64,000 nucleotides of DNA from positions 248,001 to 312,000 of the forward strand of contig WWBZ02000051.1 of assembly GCA_011503125.2 (NCBI GenBank). The letters are read 5' to 3'. Below are positions 1 through 9,762 of the stretch, in pieces. Position 1 is the first letter of the stretch. Each line of letters begins with the position of its first letter. The notes beneath the pieces were generated by a model. The model saw only the letters and a program-made list of their open reading frames with translations, was not told the origin of the DNA and searched no databases. The translations under genes were made by a program, and so were the position numbers. Origin of the DNA: Botryosphaeria dothidea (Eukaryota; Ascomycota; Dothideomycetes; Botryosphaeriales; Botryosphaeriaceae).

Positions 1-891
1 CACGTCTTCGAGGACCTCGGCATCGCCGCTTTCCTCCTCGAGCTGTGGTCCGACATGTACGCGGCGCCCGGCGCCGCCGCGGGCGACGACAAGCCGCCCT
101 TCCCCGGCTTCGTCGACATCGGCTGCGGCAACGGCGTGCTCGTGCACGTGCTCCGGCAAGAGGGGTTCCGCGGCTGGGGCTTCGACGCGCGGCGGCGCAA
201 GACGTGGGACACGTTCCCGGCGCCCGTGCAAACCCACCTCAAAGAGCTTGTCCTCGTGCCGGAGGCGCTCAGGCAAGGCGGTGCTGATGCCACCGACGCC
301 GCGCCATCCCTCCTCGAGACCCTGCGCCTCGACGACGACGCGGCGAGCAAATTCCACAACGGCGTCTTCGACGAACGCACCTTCATCATCTCCAACCACG
401 CCGACGAGCTAACCCCGTGGACGCCGCTGCTGGCGTACCTGTCGGGCTCGCCGTTCGTCGCGATACCCTGCTGCAGCCACAACTTTGCCGGTGCGAAGTT
501 CAGGGCGCCCGTCCAGAAGCAGCAGAAGGAAGAGAGGAAGAAAGTCGACGAGGGGGGCAAGACCGGTTCTCTGCAGCAGAAGAAGAACGGGCAGCCCAGC
601 GCGTACGCGACGCTGTGCGACTGGGTTGCGCGGCTGGCGGCCGACGTAGGGTTTGTCGCCGAGAAGGAGATGCTGAGGATCCCGTCGACGCGGAATGCGG
701 GGATTATTGGGCGGAGGAGAGAGAGAGAGAGCGAGGGCGAGGGGCTGGAGGAGAGGATGGAGGTGGTGAGGAGGCTGCTGGTGAGGGAGATGGGCGGGAA
801 TGTGGATGGGGTGGGCGGGCTGGAGAGCATGGGCAGGGAGTGGGTTGAGAGAGCGGGGAAGCTGGTGAAGGGGGTGGGTGGAGGGCATTGA
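1..891 (+). CDS. TRM44: tRNA(Ser) uridine-2'-O-methyltransferase, TRM44-like (5' truncated)
   Basis: Open from the first base of the window, so the N-terminus lies outside; 296 residues are visible to the stop at 889-891. The translated start reads HVFEDLGIAAFLLELW and is followed by the SAM-binding motif FVDIGCGNGVLVH and by GWGFDARRRKTW. Further on come the conserved FIISNHADELTPW and FVAIPCCSHNF blocks. These are hallmarks of the Trm44 family, which makes 2'-O-methyluridine at position 44 of serine tRNAs in the cytoplasm. The C-terminal tail is rich in Arg/Glu/Gly, partly because of a GA-rich simple repeat near 710-732. No intron is needed in the visible part. The family call is firm; substrate specificity follows from the family. 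Confidence 0.9.
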   Translation, partial: HVFEDLGIAAFLLELWSDMYAAPGAAAGDDKPPFPGFVDIGCGNGVLVHVLRQEGFRGWGFDARRRKTWDTFPAPVQTHLKELVLVPEALRQGGADATDAAPSLLETLRLDDDAASKFHNGVFDERTFIISNHADELTPWTPLLAYLSGSPFVAIPCCSHNFAGAKFRAPVQKQQKEERKKVDEGGKTGSLQQKKNGQPSAYATLCDWVARLAADVGFVAEKEMLRIPSTRNAGIIGRRRERESEGEGLEERMEVVRRLLVREMGGNVDGVGGLESMGREWVERAGKLVKGVGGGH

Positions 892-1892
892 TTGGGTATG
901 AGGGAGGGAGACACGATGCACACAAGTCGATCTCTAGTGTGAAGCTCTCGTACATCGCTTTTGTTGTTCGTCATTGTCGCTTGAAGTTGCATAGTGGGGC
1001 AGCCATTTGGATGACTGATTGGTATATCTGCCCCCAAGAAGATCTTCGCTCGCATGGCGCGGTTCCATCCTTGCTTTTATGTTTATCAATATCTGTTGCT
1101 GCCTTTCTTACAGATCGTGAGGCGACAGAAGCTGGGATAATGATGGCGTTGTACATGGCCACCTCGGTTATCACTTAGCACCGGACTGAACGCCGCCACG
1201 GGAACACCTTGGTCCACACATACATAGGACACAGTAAAAGGACATCAATGTATGCTCGGACAAGTTGTACATGTTTAGATGCAACATCGAGAACTTGCTC
1301 CGAATGCAGTAAAGTGGCCGGAATCGGCTTCTTGTTTCCGACCTTGCTTGGAGCGGTAGCCTCCATTGCAGACATGCGTATTGTGTCAGTGACAGCTGAT
1401 ATTCAGGTGTTTCGATTCAGATACGGAGTTATGCATACTTGAAATGCACCAGAGACCTTGAACTCAATCTTTGCGGATGAGCCTGAAGCCGAACGGCACA
1501 ACGTTGTCGTGTTAAACCTCGGATTCATTGCTTCTCAGATTGCTCCACGAAGAACAAAACTCCAACTCTACTAGAGCTAGCTCAGTAGTCTTTCCTTTCT
1601 CAAACATTCCAAATGGCACTGAATAGATATTTCCAAGCTCCTGGATAGAGTGGTTGCTTGAAGAATCTATGAGGAGAAACTATGAACTCACCGAACCAAC
1701 TAAGTCCTTGATGGTCATGACCATGACTGACCGGTCTCTGGACCTTTCAGGCCAAGTGAAATCAATAGGCTTAAAAAAGTCTCGTGGTGATTTTGTTCTA
1801 CGATTACACCGTATTGCCATCAAGGAAATCAATGCCGAGTACTTTGACTGACTGGATAGTATTGAACAAGTGGGTTGTTTGTATAGGGAGTG

Positions 1893-1956
1893 AAGTTCAT
1901 CGTAGATTGGCATGAGGAGGAGGAGGGTAGGTGACCCGGTCCCTCTTATATAGTAG
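1893..1956. repeat. Degenerate LTR-like fragment related to the Copia LTR at 55.4/60.7 kb
   Basis: The segment GATTGGCATGAGGAGGA is identical to the middle of the 148-bp Copia LTRs. It is followed by a recognisable though diverged GTAGGTG..CC..TCCCTCTTATATA stretch in the same order. The ends of the repeat cannot be placed and no target-site duplication was found, so this may be a decayed solo LTR or a related LTR family. Confidence 0.5.
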
Positions 1957-2638
1957 CTATATAACAAATTTTCGGTGTTGACCCTTGGTTCGATCAGACC
2001 CTGTTCCTCCCAACAGATAGGTATTACGCTATTCCCATTTCTGCAATGAATGCCCTGAAGCCTGACTTACTGGCTTGTTATGACGTAACACCAGTTGTAC
2101 GCGACCGTCCATGCACCCGATGGGCTTTCATCCTTAGTGAGGGGCCAGCTGAAACGATGTGTGGAATCCGTGCTACTTGGGCGTAGGTGCTTAACTCGGC
2201 CCAGCCATGCCGTATTTGTCAAAAGTTTGCTCCGTGTAAGTTTGTGTCTCGGCCGACACTTTCTTATTGAAATGCTCCATGAATACTGTTCTCAAACACT
2301 CCAATTGATGCATTGGTGCTATATGTAGAAGTGTCTCTATTTTGAGTTGACACTCAGAAAGGCAATCAGCTGGAAAGATGGAGTAATATCTTATTGAGGA
2401 GCACCGGAACAAGTATTACTTCTAGGTTTTCGAGGATTTACTGTTGCCTGTTATGGATATTGGGTGAATATAATGTCAAGATCAATCGAACATCAAATGG
2501 TACCTGAGACATACGTGATTTTCTAGAGAGGGAAAGTGTGCGCCCTTCGTTTCAACCGTAGCTAGTGAACTGATACTTCTTATAAGCTCCATACAGGCTT
2601 TTTTGAGTAGTTACATATTTTTGATTCAGGAATGATGG

Positions 2639-2660
2639 CTCGTATTTCCCAAAATACGAG
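2639..2660. repeat. Short perfect inverted repeat (hairpin)
   Basis: CTCGTATTT, a 4-base loop, then AAATACGAG: a perfect 9-bp stem in a gene-free region. No poly-T tract or flanking gene suggests a role. Confidence 0.5.
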
Positions 2661-4331
2661 AACGACCATCGGTCCGGACTGAGTTTTCCCAGCTAGCCTA
2701 TCTCCGAAAACCACCGGGGTATGACGCTTTATCCGATCGAAACAGCCCGTTCGGCAGCACTGCCGAACACCGAAATCAACGATTTTATCCTGCCGATCAG
2801 GCGTCCCAAATCGGTCCTGAAGCGAGCCAGCCTTTCCCGGGCCGAACTAATTCCGTGAAGATGGCGGAACAGCAGGTAGTCCGAAGAGAACTCAAAATGG
2901 AACCACAGCCAACTTTTTCGGTCTTGTTTTGCTCTCCGTTTCCAAAAGGGACAAGTGCCAGCCGATGACATAGAGACGGGCTCTGAACAGAAAACCAAAA
3001 TTAAGGAACAGTGAAAATTCTTCGGAGATGTCGTGAGTGTGCCGTGATTTCCAAGCAGTGATGACCCAGAAAGCTTGTACAGATATATGCTGGGCCCGAA
3101 AGCGTTGTCCGTGCAGCCGCAGGTCTTACATGGACGCCAGCCTAATGAGTATTCTGTAGGCTCGGATTGCCGAAAAGTGATGCACTCATATTAAGCTTGA
3201 TCAGAACAGAGGGTCTGAGCTTGGCAGGTAGAATCTCACTAATCACATAATCTAGCATGTGCTTATTGATAATGGCGTCACATCAGTTGATTGCAGACTA
3301 GCAGAGGAAAGTCAAATCAAATGCTTTCTTTTTGCGGCTGCGTAGAGAATGTGGTGGCGGGATCTCACCTCACGAGCTCTTTGCCACGCGGTCAGACGCA
3401 CAGTAAGATGCAGCTCCCACGCGAAACGTGCAGCCGGGTGTCCGGCATCGAGATTCAGCAAGCTGTCTTTATGCAGGAGTCTCGCGTTCGAATGCATTTT
3501 TGGGTGAGAAAAGTATGATGGTGCATGAGGGGACATGTCCGTGCAACCTTAAAAGCTCGGACACTTCACCGGCACTAAGCCGAAACAGGTAATTGGGTGT
3601 TTGAAACGGGCTTCAGAGCGGCCGGATGGCGGGAAGAGCGGGAACTAGGACGATCGGTGAGTCTGCGCCCTGCCGTGGCTCCGAAGTAGCACCTACCCGC
3701 ATAGACCAGGGCCCTTAGAAGGACGCGGGGCGGGACAACACTGGCGGTTCACCGCTTGTGACTGGCCAGCGGTACGCCAAGGGCTAAACCTACAGGGCCA
3801 CGGAGCTGTGTCCTCTCAAGCACACTCGTCCTGAATTCGAGCTTGACTCAACTCACACGTGCAACCTCGTAGATCAACAGAGGACTTTCCTCCAATACCA
3901 CTCGGTTGAGGCTCGATGCCCGTACCTCCTGAGCGAAGTGGGTACCTCCTCAAACACCGCTCGAACTAAGCGCAACAGAGGCATGGAACTGTCCCACTGA
4001 TGCGAGATACCCTGTTATGCGCATTCTCGGTATCAGCAGTCGTCTAACAGTAGCGGACGCTTGAAAAAGATCTATGACTGCACCCGCTTGATTGGTGCAG
4101 GCCTAAGATCCCGGGAGGGTCCCCGCTGTGAGCACCCATATGAGAGATATTGCTAGCCTCGCCGATGGTATACCACTAGAGGCTCAAAGCTTGTCCATTT
4201 TTTGGGACTCACTCTGCTTATTCAACAGCGCCCAAGCCTACGCGTTCCCATAAAATCCTATCCTAAGACGATCCAGTTCTTCAACGTCCCCCATCTGCAT
4301 CCGCACACGGACTCTCCTCTCTGTTGCCAGC

Positions 4332-5522
4332 ATGGCGGACAGAGGAGAATACTACGACATGACCCAAGAGAGGCCGCCGTACGGCCTCTCGCTCGTCATG
4401 TTCGGCTTCCTCACCATCGCCCTCTTCAACGGAGGCGAAGTCCTCGCTCAAGTCTACTTCACTTTCCGACGACACCGCGGCCTGTACTTCTGGAGCATCG
4501 TCTCCGCGACCATCGGCATCTTCCTTTACGTTATCGGCTTCGGGACCAAGTTCTTCGTCACCCGCCCCGGATCCGGATGGGTAGGCCTGGCGTTCGTCAT
4601 CGCTGGGTGGGTGCCGATGATCAGCTGCCAGTCGCTGGCGCTGTACTCGCAGCTGCACCTGGTGATGCGCAACCAGCGGCGGCTGCGCTGGGTCTTCTAC
4701 ATGATCATCGCCAACGCCATCCTCTTCCACACGCCCATCGCCGTCCTCATCTTCCTCGCCGAGACGAGCCCGGCCCTGGCCCGCATCTACACGGCCTACG
4801 AAAAGGCCGAGCTGACCGCCTTCTCCGCCCAGGAGTTCGTCATCTCCGGCCTCTACATCTGGGAGACGTGGAAGATCCTCAAGCCGCCCAAGTCCTCGCC
4901 GGCCTCGCCCGGCGGGACGGCCAGCAGCACGGCGCGCCGCATGCACAGCATCCGGCGGCACCTGATCTACGTCAACGTCGTCGTCGTCGCGCTCGACGCC
5001 ACGCTGCTCGCGACGCAGTTCTCGGACCACTACCGCGTGCAGACGACCTACAAGGCCTTCGTCTACAGCGTCAAGCTCAAGCTCGAGTTCGCCATCCTCA
5101 ACCGCCTCGTCGCGGCCACCCGCAGCCGGCGGACCGGCGCCAACACGACCGCCGCCGGCAACAACAACTACGACGCCAGCGACCCGCCGTCCGCCGACAT
5201 CTTCGACGGCACCACCTGCTCGACGCGGCTGGGCTCGCTGCAGACGACGGGCATGTCCGGCGGCATGCAGGGGACGGCCGCGGTGTCGTGCAGCGCGGGC
5301 GCGCACGCCAAGATCGTCGAGGCGGACGAGGAGGCCGGCTTGCAGATGGTCGAGGAGAACGCGGTGATGAAGACGACCGAGGTGCGCATCGAGAGCCACG
5401 GGCGGCACGAGGAGGCGGAGCGGCGCGAGCAGTACCGGCGGAGCCAAGGGTCGTCGCACGACTCCTCGCAAGGGTCGTCGCGGACGTCGTCGGAGGTGCG
5501 GTTCGCGGCGGCTGGGTTCTGA
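4332..5522 (+). CDS. Seven-helix integral membrane protein, DUF7703-like
   Basis: Intronless, 396 residues, starting at the first in-frame ATG in a good context (CAGCATGGCG). Seven hydrophobic segments can be followed from about residue 18 to 260: YGLSLVMFGFLTIALF, YFWSIVSATIGIFLYV, VGLAFVIAGWVPMI, VFYMIIANAILFHTPIAVLIF, FVISGLYIWETWKIL, LIYVNVVVVALDATLL and a last one around YKAFVYSVKLKLEF. A long hydrophilic tail rich in Ser, Gly, Glu and Arg follows. This is the layout of fungal DUF7703 membrane proteins, whose function is not established; a sensory or receptor role is only suggested by the topology. The long antisense ORF here is a product of high GC. It lies just left of the gentisate cluster but on the opposite strand from its nearest member, with no sign of shared control. 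Confidence 0.75.
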   Translation: MADRGEYYDMTQERPPYGLSLVMFGFLTIALFNGGEVLAQVYFTFRRHRGLYFWSIVSATIGIFLYVIGFGTKFFVTRPGSGWVGLAFVIAGWVPMISCQSLALYSQLHLVMRNQRRLRWVFYMIIANAILFHTPIAVLIFLAETSPALARIYTAYEKAELTAFSAQEFVISGLYIWETWKILKPPKSSPASPGGTASSTARRMHSIRRHLIYVNVVVVALDATLLATQFSDHYRVQTTYKAFVYSVKLKLEFAILNRLVAATRSRRTGANTTAAGNNNYDASDPPSADIFDGTTCSTRLGSLQTTGMSGGMQGTAAVSCSAGAHAKIVEADEEAGLQMVEENAVMKTTEVRIESHGRHEEAERREQYRRSQGSSHDSSQGSSRTSSEVRFAAAGF

Positions 5523-6327
5523 GGCGGCGTTGAGAGGAAACAAAAGGAAAGAAGTTGTCATCGATCGTGTGACACATTGGGACGAGGCGTTGGGGAGCTG
5601 ACTGGGCCTTCTTTTGTTCATTCTACTAAGATCATACCCCTCTGTTGCGACGGAGCTTTTCGAGCTGGGCATTTCGGGATCACGATTCTACGGACACCAC
5701 TGCATCACCCCTTGATTTCTTTTAGGTTATTCATGGCATTAAATTGGTTGGGTGGATATCTCATTATGGGCGGCACCGCAATATTACGCATAGACAGGTT
5801 GGGCGTTGGCGGTTGTTCAGTAGAGTCACCCACCACATCTTCCCTGATCGGTCTCGGTGCCTCATACGCCTGTTTACCACGTGTGTGATTATCTGAGATA
5901 CCCAAGGCTCCCAGTACAGGCAGGACAGCATACACGGAACCACAAGAACACTTGCCGCTAGTAATGCCGCTCAACGCATTCTGAACAGCCATTCTCCATA
6001 TTAGGAATCACTTCCGCTATACGACGCATGGGAATGTAGTAGCCTTTCTTGCAGGTGTTGTTCCCGCATATCTGGGAAAATGTCAGACCACCGCGGGGTG
6101 TGTTGCAGGGATCAAGCATGTTATGGGGAGGATCTCTCCCACGTGCGGATAAACCTTACCGCGTTTAGAATATGTTGGATATCAAGGCACTATACCATTA
6201 GAAGCATAGCCAATTCATGATCACATTGCGTCAGTGGCGGAAGTAGCGTACAGAGTCCAGCCTCGCCGTAGAAACGGCAAAGAGCGTGAGCGCTGGAATT
6301 CATCTACCCAACAAACCCTTTATCCAC
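5523..6327. other. Intergenic, 3'-to-3' spacer
   Basis: Spacer between the convergent seven-helix gene and the gentisate dioxygenase gene. It holds only short ORFs without recognisable similarity. Confidence 0.6.
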
Positions 6328-7458
6328 TTAGTCAGAAATCAGCGTCTCATCATCCGTCTCCTCCGTCCTGTAGAACCCCAGCGCCTTGAGCATCGGCTTA
6401 TCATCAAACCGGTACAAGTACACCGTCTCGCCCGGCGCAGCAAAGTGCTGGTAGCGGTTCCACGCCGGGATGCAGAATGTATCGCCTCTCTTCCAGTCAA
6501 TCTTCTCACCACCGATCTCGGAGTGCCCGGCCCCTTCAATGACATGATAGACCGCCGAAGACGTCTCCCGAAAAGCCGGCGAGCTCTTCCCCGGACTGAG
6601 CCGCTCCGCCGAGCCGCCGATGATGCGGCTGACTGCACACCAAAGCCACATCAGCAAACGTCACTTCACCCAAACCGGAACGCACGAAGCTCTCACCTTC
6701 CCGCCCATCCTCCTTCAGATACGGCACCGCCGCCCACCCGCCCGCCGCCGCGTCCAGCCGCGCCCGCATCTTCGCCCACGGGAAGATGATGGGTGAGTTG
6801 TCGACGTCGACGGTCTCGGCCGGGTAGCGCGGGTCGCGGTAGTGCTCGACGAAATGGACCGGGAAGTGCGCGAAGTTGGGCAGGTCGAGCCCGTCGAGCC
6901 AGACCATGGGCGCGTCGCCGTGGTTGCCGTGGTCGTGCCAGTGCCAGGTCGGGGTGAGGATCACGTCGCCGCGCCGCATGGGGATGCGGCGGCCGTGCAC
7001 GGCGGTGAAGCCGCCCTCGCCCTCGATGATGAAGCGCATCGCGAAGGCCGTGTGGCGGTGTGCCGGGGCCGTCTCGTGCGGCATGACGAGCTGCAGGCCG
7101 GCGTAGAGCGTGTCGGTCGTGAATGGGGCCTCTGGGGGTTTCTGTCAGGAGGATGGTCGCGGGTGGGGTGGGTGGGCTTACCGCGCTTGGGGTTGACGAG
7201 CATGAGGACTCGTCTTTCGGCCTGCTTCTCGGTGACGAGCTCGCCGGCTTGCAGGAGCAGCGGCCTGATCTCGTCGTACTTCCAGATGTACGGGATGGTT
7301 TGCGGGTCAGGCGCCGGGGGGTTGAGGCGCTTCATTTGCTCCCACAAAGGTAGCGTCGCGACGGACGCCATGCCGTCGCTGAGTTTCTGGTACGCCGAGG
7401 CTTTGCCATTGGACAAGGTGGTGTTGGCGCTCTGCTTGGTCTCGGTGATGGTTGACAT
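6328..7458 (-). CDS. Gentisate 1,2-dioxygenase (bicupin), 338 aa
   Basis: Three exons on the minus strand: 7182-7458, 6697-7131 and 6328-6632, with introns at 7132-7181 (50 bp) and 6633-6696 (64 bp). The joined product is 338 residues, normal for gentisate dioxygenases. The first cupin has TLYAGLQLVMPHE followed by APAHRHTAFAMRF (metal-binding His pair near residues 117-119) and GDVILTPTWHWHDHGN. The second cupin shows YHVIEGAGHSEIGGEKIDW and DTFCIPAWNRYQHFA. The Fe(II) enzyme opens gentisate between C1 and C2 to give maleylpyruvate. It shares a 339-bp divergent promoter with the FAD monooxygenase, and a FAH-family hydrolase and a Zn2Cys6 regulator lie 3-5 kb away, which supports the pathway assignment. 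Some members of this family act on related hydroxybenzoates, so the exact substrate is inferred. Confidence 0.9.
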
Positions 7459-7797
7459 GATGGTGTGATGTGCTGTTTGTGGAGTTTAACTTTCTGATCG
7501 CGCGGACCATAGGCCTGCCCATATACTCCATGTATGTCATTATTCGGCTCTGTTCCTCGGAAGATCACGGATGAATAAGCTCGCCCATGGTGGAGGGGCG
7601 ATCATTGCGGGGATAATGCGGAGAGCCTGTCCGGGGAGAGATCGGGAAGGCCGGGATGACCGAACCGGCAACCGCGGCCACTGCCGAGACACGGCAGACC
7701 TGAAAGGAAACGGGCCCATTAAAGCTGAGTGATGTTCCTCTGCGTAAGATGTCTGAGAATTAGCCCACGATTGTGTGCCCACGATTGTGTGGACAAG
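7459..7797. promoter_or_regulatory. Divergent promoter of gentisate dioxygenase and FAD monooxygenase
   Basis: 339 bp between the two divergent start codons, rich in CGG/CCG triplets of the kind bound by Zn2Cys6 proteins (for example TGCGGGGATAATGCGGAG at 7596-7613 and AGATCGGGAAGGC at 7639-7651). A perfect 14-bp tandem duplication lies at 7764-7791. The role of any of these sites is inferred from position only. Confidence 0.55.
7764..7791. repeat. Perfect 14-bp tandem duplication in divergent promoter
   Basis: CCCACGATTGTGTG occurs twice in direct tandem, ending 6 bp before the proposed monooxygenase ATG at 7798. It could be a slippage product or a doubled factor-binding site in the leader. 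Confidence 0.9.
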
Positions 7798-9419
7798 ATG
7801 AACGGCAATATGGCGCAGCACGAAGAGCTGGTGTGGACCTCCCTCGTGCGTCCTTGGCTGCAGCTAACTTGTTAAAGCTTAAGGACGTGGCTTATCCGAC
7901 CAATTGCCTCTCTTTCTTAAAAAGAATCACACCTACTGAGACCACGGCACCGGGAAGACCAAATGGCAACCTCAAATTGAACGTCTTGGTGGTGGGAGCT
8001 GGCTTAGGTGGCCTGGCCACCGCAGTCGCTCTGAGTAGGCGTGGACACTCGGTCACGGTGTTGGAAAGAACAGTAGAGCTGAGCGAGGTAAGTGTCCGCT
8101 TTGTGCGGCTGGGAGTTTCTTCTGACAGCTGTAGGTTGGAGCTGGTATCCAGGTTCCACCGAACTCGGCCCGTCTTCTGATCTCTTGGGGGATCGGGCCT
8201 TATCTTCAAGACAGGGTCATTGCTCCTGAGGATATCACCATCAGGAGGTGGCAGAATGGAGAGAAGATTGGTTTCACAAAGCTCAAGCCGGAGTTCGAAG
8301 AAAACTTCGGTGCTCCATATTACGTCATCCATCGCGCTCATCTCCATGATGCTCTGCACAAACTGGCAGAGGACAATGGAGCAAAGATCTTGCTGAAGAA
8401 GAGCGTGGTGAAGTTTGATCCCGAGATACCCTCTGTTGAGACCGAGGACGGGGAGAGTTTCAGCGCCGACCTCGTCATCGCAGCGGACGGCGTGAGGTCG
8501 GCAGCGAGACAGGTTGTTCTGGGCGGTGAGGATATGCCTGCTCAGAGGACAAGATTTGCAGCATACAGGGCAACTGTCCCTGCAGAGAAGATGCGCGAAG
8601 ACCCAGAGTTGGCTGCGCTACTAGCACGACCTGGCATCAATATTTGGTAAGATTGCGAACCTGAATTGAGAATTCTAGCTGACACTTATCGCCTTTAGGG
8701 TTGGTGACAACAGGCATTGCATGACATATTGCATAGCAGGAGGCAAAGCTTTCAACATGGTCTTATCGCACCCAGACTCTGCTGGTGCTGACACATTGGA
8801 GCCGGACAGGGTTCTGGAAGACATGCGTGCGCAATTCGAAGGATGGGATCCACGGTGAGCTTACCCTCTCAGTGTCGAAAATAAATAGGCCACTGATGAA
8901 AGCAGATTGGTGAAGGTGATCGGCCTTATCGACACGACTCTGAAATGGCCGTTGATGAGCGGGTCTAAGCTTCCAACATGGGTTGCGCCGTCTAAGAAGC
9001 TTCTGATCCTCGGTGATGCTGCCCATGCTATGTTGCCGTACATGTCGCAAGGTGCTGCTATGGCTGTTGAAGATGCAGCAGGGCTTGCCGAAGCCTTGGG
9101 CCTGGCCCAGAACCGAAAGGATCTGTCGCGTGCTTTGAGAGTGTTCGAGAAAGAGAGAATGAAGCGTGCGGGAGACATGCAGACAGCAAGCTTGCTGAAT
9201 GGGGTACTTTGGCACTTCCCAGATGGCCCTGAACAGCGCGCTAGAGACGCGAGTATGAAGGCAGAAGTTGATGGGAAGGTCTTTGTGGAGAGTGCGAACC
9301 AGTGGAGTGACCCTGCCACGCAGCTGTGGTGTTACGGATACGACGCTGAGGCAGCCATCCGGCAGGCTTGGGATACCTCGCCGCCGCCGAACGGTGTGAA
9401 TGGAGCTATGGCGCATTGA
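7798..9419 (+). CDS. FAD-dependent aromatic hydroxylase (salicylate/3-hydroxybenzoate hydroxylase family)
   Basis: Exons 7798-7830, 7878-8087, 8135-8646, 8699-8854 and 8906-9419; introns are 47-52 bp. The 474-residue product has the three group A flavoprotein motifs: NVLVVGAGLGGLATAVALSR (GxGxxG), VIAADGVRS (DG motif) and KLLILGDAAHAMLPYMSQG (GD motif). Family members hydroxylate salicylate or hydroxybenzoates using NAD(P)H and oxygen. Beside gentisate dioxygenase and a fumarylpyruvate-type hydrolase, the likely job is to make gentisate (3-hydroxybenzoate 6-hydroxylation or salicylate 5-hydroxylation); this is inference. The frame holding the GxGxxG motif has no upstream ATG, only a GTG at 7773. 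I therefore start at ATG 7798 and join by a 47-bp intron (7831-7877) with a GCTAAC branch site, which keeps the frame. The N-terminal 50 residues are the least certain part. Confidence 0.85.
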
Positions 9420-9762
9420 CAGTAGTTATTACACTAATTCAATCATCTTTTCGTGTTCGTATTCTACTTGTCCGGCAACGATCACCAAGTGTGGAAAATC
9501 CCTTTCTGAAGCACCGATGCAGAGCTCCTGTTTCCAGTAATTATTAGTAAAGAGACCCACTAACAAACGGACGAAACACGGTCGATGGCAGATAGGGCGA
9601 TAGAGAGGACGAATCCTACGGAGCATTCTCAATTCCGAATCAAATCGGGTAACTTCCTACCCGAACCCGATATCCCGAGACTATATCAAACCACGAAAAT
9701 TCCTTAGGCAGCAAGATATGCATTGGCTGTCTTTCAGACATTGACATTCACGTTTCTTGCCC
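9420..9762. other. Intergenic spacer / promoter of the epimerase-like gene
   Basis: 343-bp spacer between two tandem genes. It contains the inverted repeat at 9645-9664; nothing else is recognised. Confidence 0.6.
9645..9664. promoter_or_regulatory. Inverted repeat resembling a Zn2Cys6 operator
   Basis: TCGGGTA-N6-TACCCGA is a perfect 7-bp inverted repeat with an inverted CGG..CCG core, about 100 bp upstream of the ATG at 9763. Zn2Cys6 proteins typically bind such paired triplets, and one is encoded 2.6 kb away. Binding is inferred. Confidence 0.5.

Larger units (their letters stand above)
892..4331. other. Intergenic, no credible gene
   Basis: This 3.4-kb stretch is lower in GC than the flanking genes and carries only short ORFs with no recognisable domain. 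An LTR-like relic lies near 1893-1956 and a perfect short hairpin at 2639-2660; both are listed separately. The part from about 3540 to 4140 is more GC-rich but has no ORF or RNA gene that I can identify. Confidence 0.6.

Noticed and set aside
2729..2998. 89-codon minus-strand ORF in the left gene-free region
   Set aside because: Somewhat protein-like, but no domain, splice context or neighbouring exons support it.
3540..4140. Possible structured RNA or transposon remnant in the GC-richer part of the left spacer
   Set aside because: No conserved RNA motif, terminal repeats or ORF could be identified.
4281..5672. 463-codon ORF on the minus strand
   Set aside because: It is the antisense shadow of the GC-rich seven-helix gene; its translation is Arg/Asp/Gly-biased and has no domain.
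7773..7797. GTG-initiated N-terminus for the FAD hydroxylase
   Set aside because: A non-ATG start is unlikely; a spliced ATG start at 7798 keeps the frame.
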